A stretch of 7,777 nucleotides of DNA, taken from NCBI GenBank assembly GCA_944388645.1, contig CALXJO010000046.1:1-7777 (forward strand), in the 5' to 3' direction. The notes beneath the pieces were generated by a model, which had not been told where the DNA came from, searched no databases, and saw only the letters and a program-made list of their open reading frames with translations. Positions 6,336 to 7,777 of the stretch are shown here, piece after piece. Numbering within the stretch: position 1 is the first letter of the stretch; each line of letters starts with the position of its first letter. Source of the stretch: an uncultured Clostridia bacterium. Lineage in GTDB: Bacteria; Bacillota; Clostridia; TANB77; CAG-508. Made by a program: the position numbers and the translations under genes.

Positions 6336-7160
6336 TTATTTTCCTATGTTTTTACTATTTTTTAATTTATCTTTTACTTCTTTTATTTTTTCTTTTAAGT
6401 CACTTATATCTATTTTATTGTTTAAAAATTTATTTATTTTTTCAGATTTTATTGTTGGGAAGGCTTTTATAAGCCTCATTAATTGTTTATATAATTTTAA
6501 GCTTATTTTGTTATATTCTTTAACTAATTTGTCTATCTCTAAATTATTATACATTGTATATGATGTATCAATTAACATGTTTTGTGCACCTTGTTTTAAT
6601 TTTCCTAATCTATCTTTTATATCTGTATTTATTGTTTTTAGCTTTTCTATATGTTTATTAATAGAATGTATTTTTAAACTACTTATAATTGTGTCTATTA
6701 ATAATATAGAGTATAATATAATATTTATATTTGTGAGAATTTCTTCTGGAATTTTATATATTAATCCTGCAATTGTTGGATGTATTATTAATATAAAAAT
6801 TACAGTTAAAATTCCCCAATATACCGAGTTTTTAAGACATACTCTACCATTGATATTTATTCTTTCCTCTGAATAATCCCAATATTTTGTATGAAAAATC
6901 TTTTCAAGTAGTACTCCTACTAAATATTCCCAAAAAGTTAAAGTTACAAAACCCAATATGAATAACCATATAGGATTTTTTATATTGCTAAATAATAATA
7001 TAAGAAATATAGCTCCAAACCCATAAATTGGGCAACATGGTCCATGTAAAAATCCACTATTTATTATTTTCTTTTCTATTATTGATCTATATATTGATTC
7101 CATTAGCCAACCAGCAATAGAATATATCATAAAACTAAACAGTAAGTAATTTTGAGTCAT
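6336..7160 (-). CDS. CmpB-type (putative ABC transporter type IV) membrane protein with helical C-terminal tail
   Basis: A 274-residue polytopic membrane protein. The N-terminal 130 residues match the family annotated as putative ABC-transporter permease or type IV (PF06541-like): GWLMESIYRSI (17-27), NSGFLHGPCCPIYGFGAI (34-51), WEYLVGVLLEKIF (77-89), YWDYSEERININGRVCLKNSVYWGIL (93-118). Hydrophobic segments lie at about 5-20, 41-59, 63-83, 112-133 and 144-160. Residues about 163-274 are charged, Lys-rich and helical, with coiled-coil character. The family name is historical; no ATPase partner is encoded nearby, and the true role is not known to me. The ATG is 20 bases after the surface-protein gene, with AGGAAG (7177-7172) as a somewhat distant ribosome binding site. 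It is translated just ahead of the GGDEF gene, so a joint membrane-linked function is possible but unproven. Confidence 0.8.
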   Translation of the reverse strand: MTQNYLLFSFMIYSIAGWLMESIYRSIIEKKIINSGFLHGPCCPIYGFGAIFLILLFSNIKNPIWLFILGFVTLTFWEYLVGVLLEKIFHTKYWDYSEERININGRVCLKNSVYWGILTVIFILIIHPTIAGLIYKIPEEILTNINIILYSILLIDTIISSLKIHSINKHIEKLKTINTDIKDRLGKLKQGAQNMLIDTSYTMYNNLEIDKLVKEYNKISLKLYKQLMRLIKAFPTIKSEKINKFLNNKIDISDLKEKIKEVKDKLKNSKNIGK

Positions 7161-7180
7161 AATAAAATCTTCTTCCTAGC

Positions 7181-7777
7181 TTAATAATTATATACACCTA
7201 TAAATTCTGTTACTTGTTCGTTTACATTGTATGCATGTATTGTTACATTAGTTTCACCTGGTTCAACTTGTAACCTATATTCAAATTCTGTTGTTCCTAA
7301 TGATGTGTTTGGATCAGTACTATATTCTTGACCATTAATATAAAATGATACCATTCTTAATCCTTCTGCATCAGTAGCTCTTATTATTAAATATGAAGGA
7401 TCATTTGGATCTGGAGTAACTGATATTTCTGGTTTTGTTGCTCCTTTTACTTCTTGTTCTGTCGTTGCTACATTTTGAGCTTTATCCACAGCTTCTACTC
7501 TTAGAGTTGCTTGTCCTTGTGAAACAGGAATTGTTGCTTCAATTCTAGTTGGATTTTCCTCTGTAGCTTCTACTGTAACTTCTTCAGCATCACCAAATTG
7601 ATAAACAATATAATCTAAAGCTGTGTCATCTGTTACAACAATTCTTATATTCGAATTTACAACTTCTAGATTTATTGTAGGCTCTGTAACATCTCCAGTT
7701 GCTTGAACAAAGTTTTTAACGTATCTTGTTAATTTACCATCAGAATCTACAACAGATAAATTTAATTGGTTACTTCC
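7181..7777 (-). CDS. surface protein with tandem Ig-like repeats (C-terminal part)
   Basis: The frame is open through the upstream edge of the window, so the 198 visible residues are only the C-terminus. An internal GTG at 7489 should not be read as the start, because the repeat pattern continues upstream of it without a break. The sequence falls into Ig-like beta modules of about 80 residues: the end of one (1-30, LNLSVVDSDGKLTRYVKNF), a complete one (31-112, EPTINLEVVNSNIRIVVTD...ATLRVEAVDKAQNVATTEQEV) and the last (113-198, KPEISVTPDPNDPSYLIIRATD...NVTIHAYNVNEQVTEF). It is rich in Thr, Val and Glu, as is usual for secreted adhesin-like or wall proteins. It ends in VYNY with no LPXTG signal, membrane segment or charged tail, so any anchor must lie in the missing N-terminal part. 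Its ligand is unknown. It is the first gene of the operon seen here. Confidence 0.82.
   Translation of the reverse strand, partial: GSNQLNLSVVDSDGKLTRYVKNFVQATGDVTEPTINLEVVNSNIRIVVTDDTALDYIVYQFGDAEEVTVEATEENPTRIEATIPVSQGQATLRVEAVDKAQNVATTEQEVKGATKPEISVTPDPNDPSYLIIRATDAEGLRMVSFYINGQEYSTDPNTSLGTTEFEYRLQVEPGETNVTIHAYNVNEQVTEFIGVYNY

Noticed and set aside
6346..6876. 176-codon open frame on the plus strand
   Set aside because: It lies wholly inside the membrane-protein gene on the other strand, has no ribosome binding site, and its Phe/Ile/Leu-rich product mirrors the antisense of an AT-rich Lys/Asn/Ile gene.

Overview
The window is a stretch of very AT-rich chromosome in which every supported gene lies on the minus strand, so transcription runs from base 7777 towards base 1. 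The order gdpP - rplI - dnaB is the classic Bacillota (Firmicutes) arrangement. Together with the low GC content, consensus sigma-A-type promoters, strong AGGA/GGAGG ribosome binding sites, a CmpB-type (PF06541-like) membrane protein and an Ig-repeat surface protein, it suggests a low-GC clostridial bacterium. The species cannot be named from this.

Layout in the direction of transcription. (1) 7777-7181: C-terminal part of a surface protein built of Ig-like beta repeats, open at the window edge. (2) 7160-6336: a polytopic membrane protein with a helical, probably coiled-coil tail. (3) 6323-5403: a response-regulator-like protein with a degenerate receiver and a C-terminal GGDEF domain. These three are spaced by 12-20 bases and look like one operon. 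(4) 5402-5074: a gene-free stretch with a terminator-like repeat, a 107-bp inverted repeat with a GC-rich core, and a consensus promoter. (5) 5073-4063: a shortened, active-site-less relative of long-chain acyl-CoA synthetases. (6) 3989-1980: GdpP, the cyclic-di-AMP phosphodiesterase, with its own near-perfect promoter and a clear intrinsic terminator. (7) 1823-1377 and 1353-25: ribosomal protein L9 and replicative helicase DnaB, apparently driven by a promoter whose -35 region lies inside a 29-bp palindrome. (8) A further gene seems to start at base 23 and runs off the window.

The core genes serve translation (rplI), replication (dnaB) and c-di-AMP breakdown (gdpP). The upstream group adds a second nucleotide-signalling type of protein (GGDEF) beside membrane and surface proteins. 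The points most worth a second look are the acyl-CoA-synthetase-like pseudoenzyme with a strong promoter, the GC-rich hairpin island at 5249-5355, the palindrome with two near-DnaA-box halves upstream of rplI-dnaB, and the receiver domain without a phosphorylatable Asp. I found no CRISPR array, tRNA, rRNA, transposase or phage gene. Three start codons (rplI, the GGDEF gene, the acyl-CoA-synthetase-like gene) are placed a few codons inside the longest open frame because of ribosome binding site position.
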